Shown here: positions 1-8,173 of the stretch, piece after piece | How the letters are laid out: each line of letters begins with the position of its first letter | How positions within the stretch are numbered: position 1 is the stretch's first letter | Origin: UBA117 sp049975245 | Lineage (GTDB): Archaea > Methanobacteriota > Methanobacteria > Methanobacteriales > Methanobacteriaceae | Length of the DNA: 64,000 nt | Assembly (NCBI GenBank): GCA_049975245.1 | Contig: JBNGDB010000010.1 | Span: 20,275-84,274 of the forward strand | Direction of reading: 5' to 3' | Translations under genes and position numbers: made by a program | Notes under the pieces: model-generated | What the model was told of the DNA's origin: nothing | The model's database searches: none | What the model saw: the letters and a program-made list of their open reading frames with translations, nothing else

Positions 1-700
1 TTTGGGATTGTTCCTCTTCCATTATAGTGTCTTTTAGTCCCTGTGGTGTGTCAAATGCAGCTAATGTACCTGTATTAATAATCCCCACATTCTCACATAG
101 TAGTTCTACTTCGTACATGTCGTGGGAGCATAAGATGATTGTATGGCCTTTTGAGTTCAATTCTTCAATTAAATCCCATAAAATTCTTTTTGTGGTAGGA
201 TCTAAACCAATGGTAGGTTCATCAAGGAATAATATCTCTGGTTGGTGAACTAAGCTGGCAACAATAGAAACTTTTTGTTTTTGACCACCAGATAGCTGTT
301 TGACTAGTTTATTTTCAGCATATTTTATATCTACTAGTTCCATGAGTTCTACTATTCTATCTTCTTTTAAATCTCGTGGTAATCCATAGTAATCTGCACA
401 TAATTCTGCATTTTCCCTAACCGTGAGATCTCCATATAAACTAACTAATTGCGGAACCATACCAATTTTTTGTCTTACTGCGTTCGGTTCTTTTATTATA
501 TCATAACCTGCAACTTTTGCAGTACCTACTTCTGGTTGAATAAGACAAGTTAACATTTTGATAGTAGTTGTTTTTCCAGCCCCATTTGGACCTAGAAATC
601 CGAATATACTTTTATCTTTAATTTTCATGTTTAGTGTGTCGACTGCTACAAAATCATTAAATTTTTTAGTAAGATCAAATGTTTCAATCGCATATTTCAT
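1..700 (-). CDS. ABC transporter ATP-binding protein (drug/multidrug exporter type), 3' end outside window
   Basis: ATPase subunit of an ABC exporter of the daunorubicin-resistance/CcmA type, driving a separate membrane permease that should lie beyond the left edge. Reading from the ATG at 700, the protein shows Walker A (GPNGAGKT, about residue 37), a Q-loop (GMVPQLVSLYGDLTV), the signature LSGGQKQKVS, Walker B with catalytic Glu (LFLDEPTIGLDP) and the H-loop (LCSHDMYE). About 233 residues are visible before the window ends, so the C-terminus is missing. The start is supported by AAGGAGTT ahead of it. It lies 30 bp downstream of a PadR regulator on the same strand, the usual PadR-ABC exporter arrangement, so it is probably repressed by that regulator. 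The family call is firm; the substrate is unknown. Confidence 0.93.
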   Translation of the reverse strand, partial: MKYAIETFDLTKKFNDFVAVDTLNMKIKDKSIFGFLGPNGAGKTTTIKMLTCLIQPEVGTAKVAGYDIIKEPNAVRQKIGMVPQLVSLYGDLTVRENAELCADYYGLPRDLKEDRIVELMELVDIKYAENKLVKQLSGGQKQKVSIVASLVHQPEILFLDEPTIGLDPTTKRILWDLIEELNSKGHTIILCSHDMYEVELLCENVGIINTGTLAAFDTPQGLKDTIMEEEQSQ

Positions 701-730
701 TAATATTAACTCCTTTAAAAGTCTTAAAAT

Positions 731-1162
731 TCATTTTAAGGATAACATATCCTGTATAAATTCTTCATATAGGTTTGTTTCACGGGATTTAAAAATAATT
801 TTTATTCTAGAAAGTGTTTCATTTCCCTCTTCAGTTATTTCATAATATTTAACTTTACGTTTACCGTGATGTTCCCATGTTCCTTTTATAAGTCCTTTCC
901 TTTCTAATTGATGTAGTTTTGGATAGATAATGCTGGGGCTGGGCATTTTAACTTTTTTACCAAAAGGAGAAGATTCATGTATTTGGGTCATAATTTCATA
1001 TCCATGTTTTCCCTTCTTACTGATAAGCCATAGCATAAATATTAGGCCAGAACCCCTCATAAAACCTCTAATAAGTTTTTTATCAAATTTATTTAAATTA
1101 AATACTTTTTCATAATCTTTAATAGATTTAATGTGATCTTTAAAAGATTCATCATCACCCAT
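731..1162 (-). CDS. PadR family transcriptional regulator
   Basis: Predicted winged-helix repressor of the adjacent ABC exporter. After an N-terminal extension of about 35 residues it has the PadR pattern: a helix around LIFMLWLISKKGKHGYEIM, then the recognition helix and wing around SPSIIYPKLHQLERKGLI and GKRKVKYYEITEEG. The ATG at 1162 is preferred because GAGGTG lies 7 bases upstream; an in-frame TTG at 1177 would start inside that ribosome binding site. It is the first gene of a minus-strand pair with the ABC ATPase. Two perfect inverted repeats just upstream (1201-1253) are good candidates for its own operators, which would make the operon autoregulated. The inducer is unknown. Confidence 0.9.
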   Translation of the reverse strand: MGDDESFKDHIKSIKDYEKVFNLNKFDKKLIRGFMRGSGLIFMLWLISKKGKHGYEIMTQIHESSPFGKKVKMPSPSIIYPKLHQLERKGLIKGTWEHHGKRKVKYYEITEEGNETLSRIKIIFKSRETNLYEEFIQDMLSLK

Positions 1163-1200
1163 TAATTCACACCTCAATTATTATAATTATATAAAGATTT

Positions 1201-1253
1201 ACATATCGGTAGTTGATATGTCCTTTTTTGATATATTAACTTATGATATATCA
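1201..1253. promoter_or_regulatory. Paired palindromes between padR and the divergent gene: candidate PadR operators
   Basis: Two inverted repeats lie between divergent genes. The first (1201-1221) is ACATATC, 7 bases, GATATGT. The second (1229-1253) is TGATATAT, 9 bases, ATATATCA. Both have perfect arms and share the TGATAT element. A TATA-like stretch that reads on both strands sits at 1257-1266. For the minus-strand padR gene the palindromes therefore fall just downstream of the TATA box, where a bound repressor would block initiation. Role inferred from position and symmetry. Confidence 0.6.
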
Positions 1254-1361
1254 ATATTATATATAAATCTTGCCGTTAGGAATACATAGGCTTAAATAAT
1301 TTTGAAAAATAAAATTATTTTAATACTTAATTTATCTAAATACCGCTTATTTGTGATAAAT

Positions 1362-2117
1362 ATGAAAATAGGTTTCTCAACATTAGCACTATTCATGTAT
1401 TCGTTTGAAAATTTCCTAGAAAGAGCAACTGCTGATGAATTTAATATAATAGAAATATTATGTGAGGGCCCATACTGGCCACGAAATGTACTAATGATGG
1501 ATAAAAAAGAATTAGAAGTATTCCATTCTTATGACATAGATATATTTTTACATTCTCCTACAATTGATTTAAATCCAGCTAGCCTTAATCCAGGGATAAG
1601 AGATGAAACACTACACCAATTAGAAGAAACTATTGATTTAGCATCTAAAATTGGTGCTAAAGCTGTTACTACACATCCTGGCATGATCCATCGTCTTGAA
1701 GATCGGATTAGATTATTAGGAAGGGATTATGCAATTGATACCTTACAAAAGGCCAGTGAATATGGAGAAGAACATGGTATAAAATTATGTGTAGAAAATA
1801 TGCCAGGAAAATACGCTTATTTTTGTAATAGTTATGAAGAACATCAATTTATCACAGAAAATTGTGACTGTTACGCTACATTAGATGTAGGCCATGCTAA
1901 TACTTCAGAAGATACTAATGCTTTTTTTAAAATGAAAAATATTTTTTATTATCATGTAAGCGATAATAATGGTGAAAAAGATCAACATCTCGCCCTTGGT
2001 GAGGGAAATTTAGATTTGAATCTTTTAAAAGGGTTGAACAATGTTATAATTGAATTAAATAATTATAATAAAATTCTAAAAAGTCGAGATATTTTAATCA
2101 ATCTAAATAGATGTTAA
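1362..2117 (+). CDS. Sugar phosphate isomerase/epimerase family TIM-barrel protein (AP endonuclease 2 superfamily)
   Basis: A 251-residue xylose-isomerase-like TIM barrel protein. The N-terminal strand MKIGFSTLALF, the internal IGAKAVTTHPGM, LCVENMPG and TLDVGHANTSED segments, and YYHVSDNNGEKDQHLALGEG near the end are typical of this superfamily. The His, Glu and Asp residues in these segments (HPG, ENM, DVGH, HVSD) are the usual divalent-metal ligands. The start is set at the ATG at 1362, preceded by GTGAT; an upstream TTG at 1302 would add an atypical 20-residue leader. Function within the superfamily (isomerase, epimerase or endonuclease IV-like) cannot be decided. It is divergent from padR but has no obvious link to it. 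Confidence 0.82.
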   Translation: MKIGFSTLALFMYSFENFLERATADEFNIIEILCEGPYWPRNVLMMDKKELEVFHSYDIDIFLHSPTIDLNPASLNPGIRDETLHQLEETIDLASKIGAKAVTTHPGMIHRLEDRIRLLGRDYAIDTLQKASEYGEEHGIKLCVENMPGKYAYFCNSYEEHQFITENCDCYATLDVGHANTSEDTNAFFKMKNIFYYHVSDNNGEKDQHLALGEGNLDLNLLKGLNNVIIELNNYNKILKSRDILINLNRC

Positions 2118-2205
2118 AGTCTAATAAAATTCTTAACTAACATAAATACATTCTATACATTTATTTCAATAAAATGGGTTATAAAAAAGTAAAAGGGGGA
2201 CTTTT

Positions 2206-3306
2206 ATGTCTAAAGTATTTTTTTCAGATTTCAGATCCCGCAGCATTAATGAAAATAAGTTAAATAAAATAATTAAATTATTTAAAAAGTCTAGAATGGA
2301 TGAAATAGTTGATAAAGGGGATTTGACTGCCATAAAGATTCATTTTGGAGAAGAAGGCAATGATTCATTTTTGAATCCTATTTTTATAAGGGTCATTGTG
2401 GACGAATTGTACAAATTAGGTGCAGAACCATTTATAACCGATACAAATACACTCTATTTTGGCAGTAGGCATAATGCGGTAAATCATCATAAAACAGCAA
2501 TAAAGCATGGATTTGACTTTGCAGTTGTAGGTGCACCAGTTATTATTTCTGATGGTCTGGCTGGTAACTATTATCACAATGTAAAAATTAATAAAAAACA
2601 TTTCAAAAATGTTAAAATTGCAGGAAATATTGAAGAAGCAAATTCCATTGTTGTCTTATCTCATTTTAAAGGTCATTCCATGTGCGGATTTGGCGGAGCA
2701 TTAAAAAATCTGGCAATGGGATGCGCCTCTGCAGGAGGTAAAATTGACCAACATGAATGTTCAAAACCAATAATAACTGAAAAATGCACGCTTTGCAAAA
2801 CATGCAATACTTTATGCCCTTTCAATGCTATTTTTCTAGGAGAAAAAAAAGCAGAGATTGATAAGGAGTTGTGTATTGCTTGTAATCTTTGTATGGCAGA
2901 GTGTCCCTCCAGCGCAATTGAAATGGATTTTCAAAGTTTACCGGAATTCATGGAAAGAATGATGGAATATGCATACGGTTCAGTTAAAAATAAACCTGAT
3001 AAAGTATGCTATTTCAATTTTTTAATGAATATTACACCAGATTGTGATTGTGAAGCATTTAGCGATGCTAACATAGTTCAAGATATAGGTATTTTAGCTT
3101 CTAAAGATCCGGTTGCACTGGATACTGCTAGTTATGAATTGGTTAATCAACAAAAAGCTTTTGAAGAATCTGAAATAAAAAGTAATTTAGATAAAGGTGA
3201 AGATAAATTTAGGGGGATTTGGCCAAAAGTTGATGGTTGGATTCAGCTTAAGTATGCTCAAGAGTTAGGATTAGGTAGTATGAATTATGATCTTATCAAA
3301 ATATGA
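2206..3306 (+). CDS. DUF362 domain protein with two 4Fe-4S clusters
   Basis: A 366-residue protein with an N-terminal DUF362 domain (residues about 1-180, with HFGEEGN, DTNTLY and SHFKGHSMCGFGGALKNLAMGC in short blocks) followed by a bacterial-type two-cluster ferredoxin domain. The ferredoxin cysteines are CTLCKTCNTLCP (about 193-204) and CIACNLCMAECP (about 223-234), each CxxCxxCxxxCP. A C-terminal part with GILASKDPVALDTAS returns to the DUF362 fold. Such proteins are common in methanogens and anaerobes; the reaction is not established, but the domain suggests a role in cluster-dependent electron transfer or maturation. A strong GGGGGAC precedes the ATG. It stands alone between two unrelated genes. 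Confidence 0.88.
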   Translation: MSKVFFSDFRSRSINENKLNKIIKLFKKSRMDEIVDKGDLTAIKIHFGEEGNDSFLNPIFIRVIVDELYKLGAEPFITDTNTLYFGSRHNAVNHHKTAIKHGFDFAVVGAPVIISDGLAGNYYHNVKINKKHFKNVKIAGNIEEANSIVVLSHFKGHSMCGFGGALKNLAMGCASAGGKIDQHECSKPIITEKCTLCKTCNTLCPFNAIFLGEKKAEIDKELCIACNLCMAECPSSAIEMDFQSLPEFMERMMEYAYGSVKNKPDKVCYFNFLMNITPDCDCEAFSDANIVQDIGILASKDPVALDTASYELVNQQKAFEESEIKSNLDKGEDKFRGIWPKVDGWIQLKYAQELGLGSMNYDLIKI

Positions 3307-3440
3307 TCATCTTTACTAAATGATATTTAGTCCTCGAGTAAAATATAATGCTATCCCTTTAAAATAATATCTAGATGTTAATATAGTAATTACATTCCAT
3401 TGATTTATAATAAAACAATTAAACTAATATCGGTGAAATC

Positions 3441-4034
3441 ATGAATGAAGATTATGTCTGGATGACCACAAAACGTATAGAAACTTTAGTGGATGGAATA
3501 TTTGCTATTTCCATGACTTTATTGGTTTTAAATCTTGACGTTCCTCAAATTACAGGTGTTGTAACAAATTCAGCTATATGGGATGGATTATTAGCTTTAT
3601 GGCCTAAATTGTGGACTTATGGTTTGAGTTTTGTTTTACTTGCAATATTTTGGAGAGTTAATCATCAACAGTTTCATCGTATAAAAAAATCGGATACAGC
3701 ACTTTTATGGATTAATGTTTTATGGTTAATGTTTGTGGCATTGGTTCCATTTTCAACATCATTAGTAGGCGAGTACGGTGAATTCACTATTGCAGAATTA
3801 TTTTTTCAAATCAATTTTTTAATGATAGGAATATTTTTTAATTTGAATTGGAGATACGCTGCCAGTAGAGGATTGGTGGATAAATCACTTACTCCTGAAA
3901 GGATTGAGCATATTAAAAAAATAAATTATGTTCTGCCCATAGCGGCTTTAGTAGCAATAGTTTTAACATTCATAATCCCCAGCTACAGTTCCTTAGCATA
4001 CTTTTTAACATACTTCCTTAAAAGGTATTTTTAA
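3441..4034 (+). CDS. TMEM175 family potassium channel-like protein (DUF1211)
   Basis: A 197-residue membrane protein of the TMEM175/DUF1211 family. The first helix carries the hallmark of the family: KRIETLVDGIFAISMTLLVL, related to the RxxxFSDGVFAI motif that lines the pore of prokaryotic TMEM175 channels. The usual Phe of FSDG is Val here (LVDG). About five to six hydrophobic helices follow, including WPKLWTYGLSFVLLAIFWR, a His-rich turn (NHQQFH) and LLWINVLWLMFVALVPF. Family members conduct K+ as tetramers or dimers of repeats; a single six-helix unit as here would have to tetramerise. GGTGAAATC supports the ATG. Ion selectivity is inferred from the family only. Confidence 0.85.
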   Translation: MNEDYVWMTTKRIETLVDGIFAISMTLLVLNLDVPQITGVVTNSAIWDGLLALWPKLWTYGLSFVLLAIFWRVNHQQFHRIKKSDTALLWINVLWLMFVALVPFSTSLVGEYGEFTIAELFFQINFLMIGIFFNLNWRYAASRGLVDKSLTPERIEHIKKINYVLPIAALVAIVLTFIIPSYSSLAYFLTYFLKRYF

Positions 4035-4119
4035 GTATAAAAAGTTATGAATTACCTTAAATATCCATTTAAATTAATTAAAAACAGAGTTTAAATTAAA
4101 ATAAAAATTTTAAATTATA

Positions 4120-4923
4120 TTAAAATTTTATGTCCAAAACTTCTTTTATATTATCAATTACTACATCTGCAGCATCATAAACTTTTTTAGGGGTATATTC
4201 TTCTTGTTGAATAGTTAAAACTCCAATATCTGCTTCTTTCATAGCCATAATATCATTTGCACTATTTCCAACCATCATAACTTTATAATTGTTCTTTAAT
4301 TTTCTAACAATTTCTTTTTTTTTCCATGAATCAGCTGTACTAAACACATTTTCTTGTGGAATATGAATAAACTTTGCTAGTTCTTCTAAAGATTTTTTAC
4401 GATCGCCAGAAGCTACGTAAATATCTATACCTCTTGTTTTAAGTTCTTGTATCACATCTACTACTTCTGGAAATATTTTTCCACCAGCAGTTATGGTAAA
4501 ATCGATTTTTCTTTTTTCAATATTTACTATGAATCCAGAACCACTGCAGATTTGTACATTGAATTTTTTGTTAATAACTGCATTAATAGTATCTTTTATA
4601 TCCATTACTGTGGTTTGATCATCTTTTATGGCATTAGTAATACTCTTTTTTTTTACATCTTCGTTGGAATAACTTATATCAAAATTAATTTTGTTTCGTT
4701 TTATAAATTGATATATAGTCTGGTTAGGTTTAGCGTTAATAATGCATTCTGCAGGATCAGTCTGAAGAACTACCAGCACTCTTTCGGAGTCATAATCAAC
4801 CACGTCTATTGAGCTCATGGTGTCACATATTTCGCCAGTTCTTATATTTTTCAAGGCACGGTATCGTTCAATTAAAGTCCCTGAATTGTCAAATACAATT
4901 GCTTTTTTGTTCATTATATCCAC
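4120..4923 (-). CDS. HAD-superfamily protein resembling soluble P-type ATPase phosphatase domain
   Basis: A cytosolic HAD-fold protein of about 267 residues. Motif I is VFDNSGTLI (about residues 10-18): the nucleophile Asp is present but the usual second Asp (DxD) is Ser, as in P-type ATPases where that position is Thr (DKTGT). Motif II is the Ser of YVASGDRKK, motif III the Lys of the DSWKKKE region, and motif IV is VGNSANDIMAMKEADIG, close to the P-type ATPase GDGxNDxxAL hinge but with Asn-Ser in place of Gly-Asp. A middle segment (about 90-140) would be the cap. The longer form starts with GTG at 4923 (GAGGA upstream); an ATG at 4914 is equally possible. Substrate unknown; a related soluble HAD from Methanocaldococcus is known to be a phosphatase. 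Confidence 0.78.
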   Translation of the reverse strand: MDIMNKKAIVFDNSGTLIERYRALKNIRTGEICDTMSSIDVVDYDSERVLVVLQTDPAECIINAKPNQTIYQFIKRNKINFDISYSNEDVKKKSITNAIKDDQTTVMDIKDTINAVINKKFNVQICSGSGFIVNIEKRKIDFTITAGGKIFPEVVDVIQELKTRGIDIYVASGDRKKSLEELAKFIHIPQENVFSTADSWKKKEIVRKLKNNYKVMMVGNSANDIMAMKEADIGVLTIQQEEYTPKKVYDAADVVIDNIKEVLDIKF

Positions 4924-5072
4924 ATTTGATTTATTCCTCTAGGTTGAAAACTTTTTCAAGCAATGATAATATGCATCCATTAATTTAAATTTCTATTAGT
5001 AATCTTTTAGTAGAAGGTCCAATTTAAAAATTTCATAGTTACTGGTTTATTGATTTTTTTTCTTGATTAATG

Positions 5073-5696
5073 CTAAAAGGTAACACTGATTATAAAATAT
5101 AAACCCAGTATAATTAAAAATATTCCACATATCTTCATTATTAACATGTATGTGTTTTTATTCATTATTCTAGAACCTTTACTGGTAAAGACTGAAATCA
5201 TACTATACCATGATAAGTCTGCAGACCAATGTCCTAGAAAAAATCCAAGGAATCCTATTATCCCTGCAATTTGGAGTCCCTTGAACATGAATGCAAATCC
5301 TATAGTGGCCCACCAAAGATAGAAATATGGATTGGATATGCTTGTGATTATACCGTGAGTTACAGAGTTTTGACCATCCTTCAGCTCTCCCCCGGTTTTA
5401 TAATCATCTTTCTGAGTATCTAAAAGATTATAGCCCATAAGTATTAATACTGTTCCACCAACTGTTCCTATGATTAATGCGGCTGTGGAGGATTCGATTA
5501 ACCATCGCATTCCACTAATAATAAGGATTATTAACATAATTTCAGCTATAATATGTCCACTTACAACCAATGGGCCTGCTTTATAACCTTTTTTAAGTGA
5601 ATCCGATATTGTTACAGTTAACATGGGCCCTGGTACAATGGCGCCTGATAAGCCCACCAAGAAAGAAGTTATTACAAAGAAAATTAATTCTAGCAA
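5073..5696 (-). CDS. LysE family exporter (amino acid/threonine efflux type)
   Basis: A 207-residue integral membrane protein with six predicted helices, matching the LysE/RhtB family in length and in the N-terminal signature GLSGAIVPGPMLTVTISDS (about residues 16-34), where the Gly/Pro-rich turn is conserved. Later blocks SNPYFYLWWATIGFAF and GFFLGHWSADLSWYSM are also family-like. The start is a TTG at 5696, supported by AGTGAT five bases upstream. Members export amino acids or small cations; the substrate here cannot be told from sequence. Confidence 0.85.
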   Translation of the reverse strand: MLELIFFVITSFLVGLSGAIVPGPMLTVTISDSLKKGYKAGPLVVSGHIIAEIMLIILIISGMRWLIESSTAALIIGTVGGTVLILMGYNLLDTQKDDYKTGGELKDGQNSVTHGIITSISNPYFYLWWATIGFAFMFKGLQIAGIIGFLGFFLGHWSADLSWYSMISVFTSKGSRIMNKNTYMLIMKICGIFLIILGLYFIISVTF

Positions 5697-5749
5697 TTAA
5701 ATCACTTCATGAATATAAATATAAATAAAAATAATCTTTTAATAACCAT

Positions 5750-5914
5750 CTAATTACATTCATTTAAAATTTTAATAATTTCTGTTAGATGATAGTCAAT
5801 TTTTTCTAGTTTATTTTTATTAAATGATATTTTCCTGCTTTTAAATCTAAATAATTCTAAAATTTGGCCCATCTTATTGATTAACTCTGTAATGTATATT
5901 TTGTTCTGGTACAT
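5750..5914 (-). CDS. Small protein of 54 residues, unknown
   Basis: A short open frame with an ATG at 5914 preceded by GGTGG at good spacing. It encodes 54 residues rich in Lys, Ile and Leu (ends LTEIIKILNECN) and could form one or two amphipathic helices. No cysteine motif or membrane segment is seen apart from a terminal Cys. It lies alone between the LysE exporter and the alanine dehydrogenase homologue. I do not recognise it; the coding call rests on the ribosome binding site and the uninterrupted frame, so it could be spurious. Confidence 0.45.
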   Translation of the reverse strand: MYQNKIYITELINKMGQILELFRFKSRKISFNKNKLEKIDYHLTEIIKILNECN

Positions 5915-6070
5915 GGAACCACCACATAGAAGTATGTTTTGACGATTATAAATTTATTGAATCTAAGATTTTTTACAAAAATAAATTAATACATCCAAAT
6001 TTGGAATATAATAAATTAATCCTATAAAAAAGCAAAAAAAATAATGATATCGAAGTTTATATTATAATAA

Positions 6071-7063
6071 TTAATCTAGCAGATTTATTTTGCTACCAAG
6101 ACTGAATTTAACTGCTTTTTTGTATATCATCCAGGCAGAAGTTATGTCTTGTACTGCAAGTCCAGTTGAATCAAATATGGTTATCTCCTCATCTGACTGC
6201 CTACCTGGAGTTTTACCAATTATTACTTCTCCGATCTTGGCTTGTATATCCTTTCTTTTAATTATTCCTTCAGATACTGGCACATTTATTTCACCACTAT
6301 GGCTGGCCTGCTCCCAAGAGTCTATGATTATTTTTGATCGGATTGTAAGAGTGGTTTCTAGTTCCTGTTTTCCTGGTGCATCAGCACCCATAGCATTTAT
6401 ATGTGTCCCATCCTTTATCCAATCTGACTTGATTACTGGAACATTTACTGGTGTACTAGTTACTACTACATCTACATTAGAAACAGCATCTTTTGCAGAA
6501 TCAACTGGCTCTACTGGGAAACCATATTTATCTGATATTATTTTAGCGAATTTAATTCGGGATGAACACGTTCTACAAAATACTTTAGCATTTTTTATAT
6601 CCATCACTTCGTTAAGAGCCATAATTTGTGTTTCAGCCTGTTTTCCAGCACCTACTAATCCCACAGTTTCTGAATTGTCACGCGCTAAATATTTAGTAGC
6701 TATACCCCCAGCAGCACCAGTGCGCATATTGGTTATCCAGGTTCCGTCCATTAATGCTAATGGATAACCAGTTTCAGGCTCAACAAGTTCTATTACAGCC
6801 ATTACTGTAGGCAAATTATGATTTTTAGGATTTTCAGGGTGTACATTAACACATTTTACTCCTGATTGATCCATATCTCTAAGATAACAAGGCATTATTC
6901 GTAAATCACCATGGTATTTGCTGTAAAATAGATATTTCTTAGCAGGCATATGTACCTTGCGTTTAGCGTGTTCAGCATAACCAATTTCAACAGCATCAAT
7001 TATTTCATCCATTTTAGCCAATTCTTTAATTTCATTTTGTTTCAATATAATAGTATCTGGCAT
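6071..7063 (-). CDS. Ornithine cyclodeaminase / alanine dehydrogenase family protein
   Basis: A 330-residue NAD(P)-dependent enzyme of the mu-crystallin/ornithine cyclodeaminase family, which includes archaeal alanine dehydrogenase. Visible features are the substrate-binding Arg and Lys region (HMPAKKYLFY, LRIMPCYL), the TNMRTGAAGGIATKYLAR block, the dinucleotide-binding fold starting at VGLVGAGKQAETQ (about 137-149), and the conserved FDSTGLAVQD near the C-terminus. GAGGTG precedes the ATG at 7063. It may interconvert pyruvate and alanine or make proline from ornithine; the sequence does not decide which, and a related imine reductase role is also possible. Stands alone on the minus strand. 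Confidence 0.88.
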   Translation of the reverse strand: MPDTIILKQNEIKELAKMDEIIDAVEIGYAEHAKRKVHMPAKKYLFYSKYHGDLRIMPCYLRDMDQSGVKCVNVHPENPKNHNLPTVMAVIELVEPETGYPLALMDGTWITNMRTGAAGGIATKYLARDNSETVGLVGAGKQAETQIMALNEVMDIKNAKVFCRTCSSRIKFAKIISDKYGFPVEPVDSAKDAVSNVDVVVTSTPVNVPVIKSDWIKDGTHINAMGADAPGKQELETTLTIRSKIIIDSWEQASHSGEINVPVSEGIIKRKDIQAKIGEVIIGKTPGRQSDEEITIFDSTGLAVQDITSAWMIYKKAVKFSLGSKINLLD

Positions 7064-7359
7064 TCAGGCACCTCATTATTATCAATACCAATTATAATTT
7101 GTTAATAATACCAATATACTATTTTATTTTTACTATCTGTGAATACAAATTCACTAATTGAGAAATAAATTAAATATCTATAAATATACTAGAATGGATA
7201 AAATATTATTTTCCTTTTATAATTCAAAATAATGTTTTAAATTAATTTAACGAACGCATTTAGAAATAACAGGTTTTAATCCAAGATTTAAATAAATTTA
7301 AAAATTTTTTGAAAATTAATTATTATAATCAAATATTAAATCTATTAAAATCTCATTTT

Positions 7360-7812
7360 TTATAGTAACCTAAGATCATAGTTTTTGGAAATTAACAACT
7401 TTAAATACATAATTTTTTTATCTAGAACACTCATTTTATCCTTTTTGCTGCGATATAGTTCCATATATTTAGCTCGATCTAAATCAGTTTGTTTATATTC
7501 CCTTTTCATATCTTCATGTAGTTTAATTAGGCTTTTTTTGATAATTTCATCTTTTTGTTTAGTAATAGAATTGATTTCTTCTTTTTTAAGATCAATTTCT
7601 TTTACAAAATCTTTGTCAATATTTTTTAAATCATCAACATCTTTTTCCAGGGTTTTAAGAAGTTTTTTCATTTCAGGATCATCATTACTCAATAGATTCT
7701 CTTTGAGTTCAATTATTTTTTCTGCTGTATTTATAACTTTATCATCATGTATAACTTTTTTAGACTCTAATTTACTTAATTCATCCTCAAATTTTTTTAT
7801 TGATTTTTCCAT
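7360..7812 (-). CDS. Coiled-coil protein, uncharacterised; true start probably upstream at a non-AUG codon
   Basis: A highly charged protein of 150 residues from the ATG at 7812, dominated by Lys, Glu, Asp and Leu with heptad-like spacing, so probably a long helical coiled coil; no catalytic motif or membrane segment is visible. The ATG at 7812 has no ribosome binding site. The frame stays open upstream for 20 codons to ATT-ATA at 7872-7867, which follow GGAGAGGT, and the added residues (TELNEFLEDAGVLNKVNS) continue the same composition. No ATG, GTG or TTG exists in that extension, so the natural start may be AUA or AUU, giving about 169-170 residues. Function unknown. Confidence 0.65.
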   Translation of the reverse strand: MEKSIKKFEDELSKLESKKVIHDDKVINTAEKIIELKENLLSNDDPEMKKLLKTLEKDVDDLKNIDKDFVKEIDLKKEEINSITKQKDEIIKKSLIKLHEDMKREYKQTDLDRAKYMELYRSKKDKMSVLDKKIMYLKLLISKNYDLRLL

Positions 7813-8173
7813 AGAATTAACTTTATTTAATACTCCAGCATCTTCTAAAAATTCATTTAATTCAGTTATAATAACCTCTCCATGTAACTTGTGATTATCA
7901 AAAAATAAATTGCAAATTTAGTCGATAAATAAAAACTAAAGATTTCGATTCTTTGATTGTAAATGTATTGTTTTACATTTCATTTAATACTTATGAAAAT
8001 TATGAAAAATTATTATAAAAATTTATTTTTTACATTATTAGTATTTAAAACATATAAAAAATTAAATATTCAATTATAAAGGCTTTAAATTAACAAAAAT
8101 GCTTTTATTAGTCATAAAAATCTTAAAAAAATTATATTAATTTTTAAACTATGCATTGTATTAAAAAAATAAA

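Noticed and set aside
6090..6767. Long frame (225 codons) on the + strand
   Set aside because: Lies wholly antisense to the ornithine cyclodeaminase/alanine dehydrogenase gene, has no ribosome binding site and an improbable composition.
7385..7894. 169-codon frame on the + strand
   Set aside because: Antisense to the coiled-coil gene; Ser/Phe/Leu-rich mirror of a Lys/Glu-rich protein, a usual shadow in AT-rich DNA.
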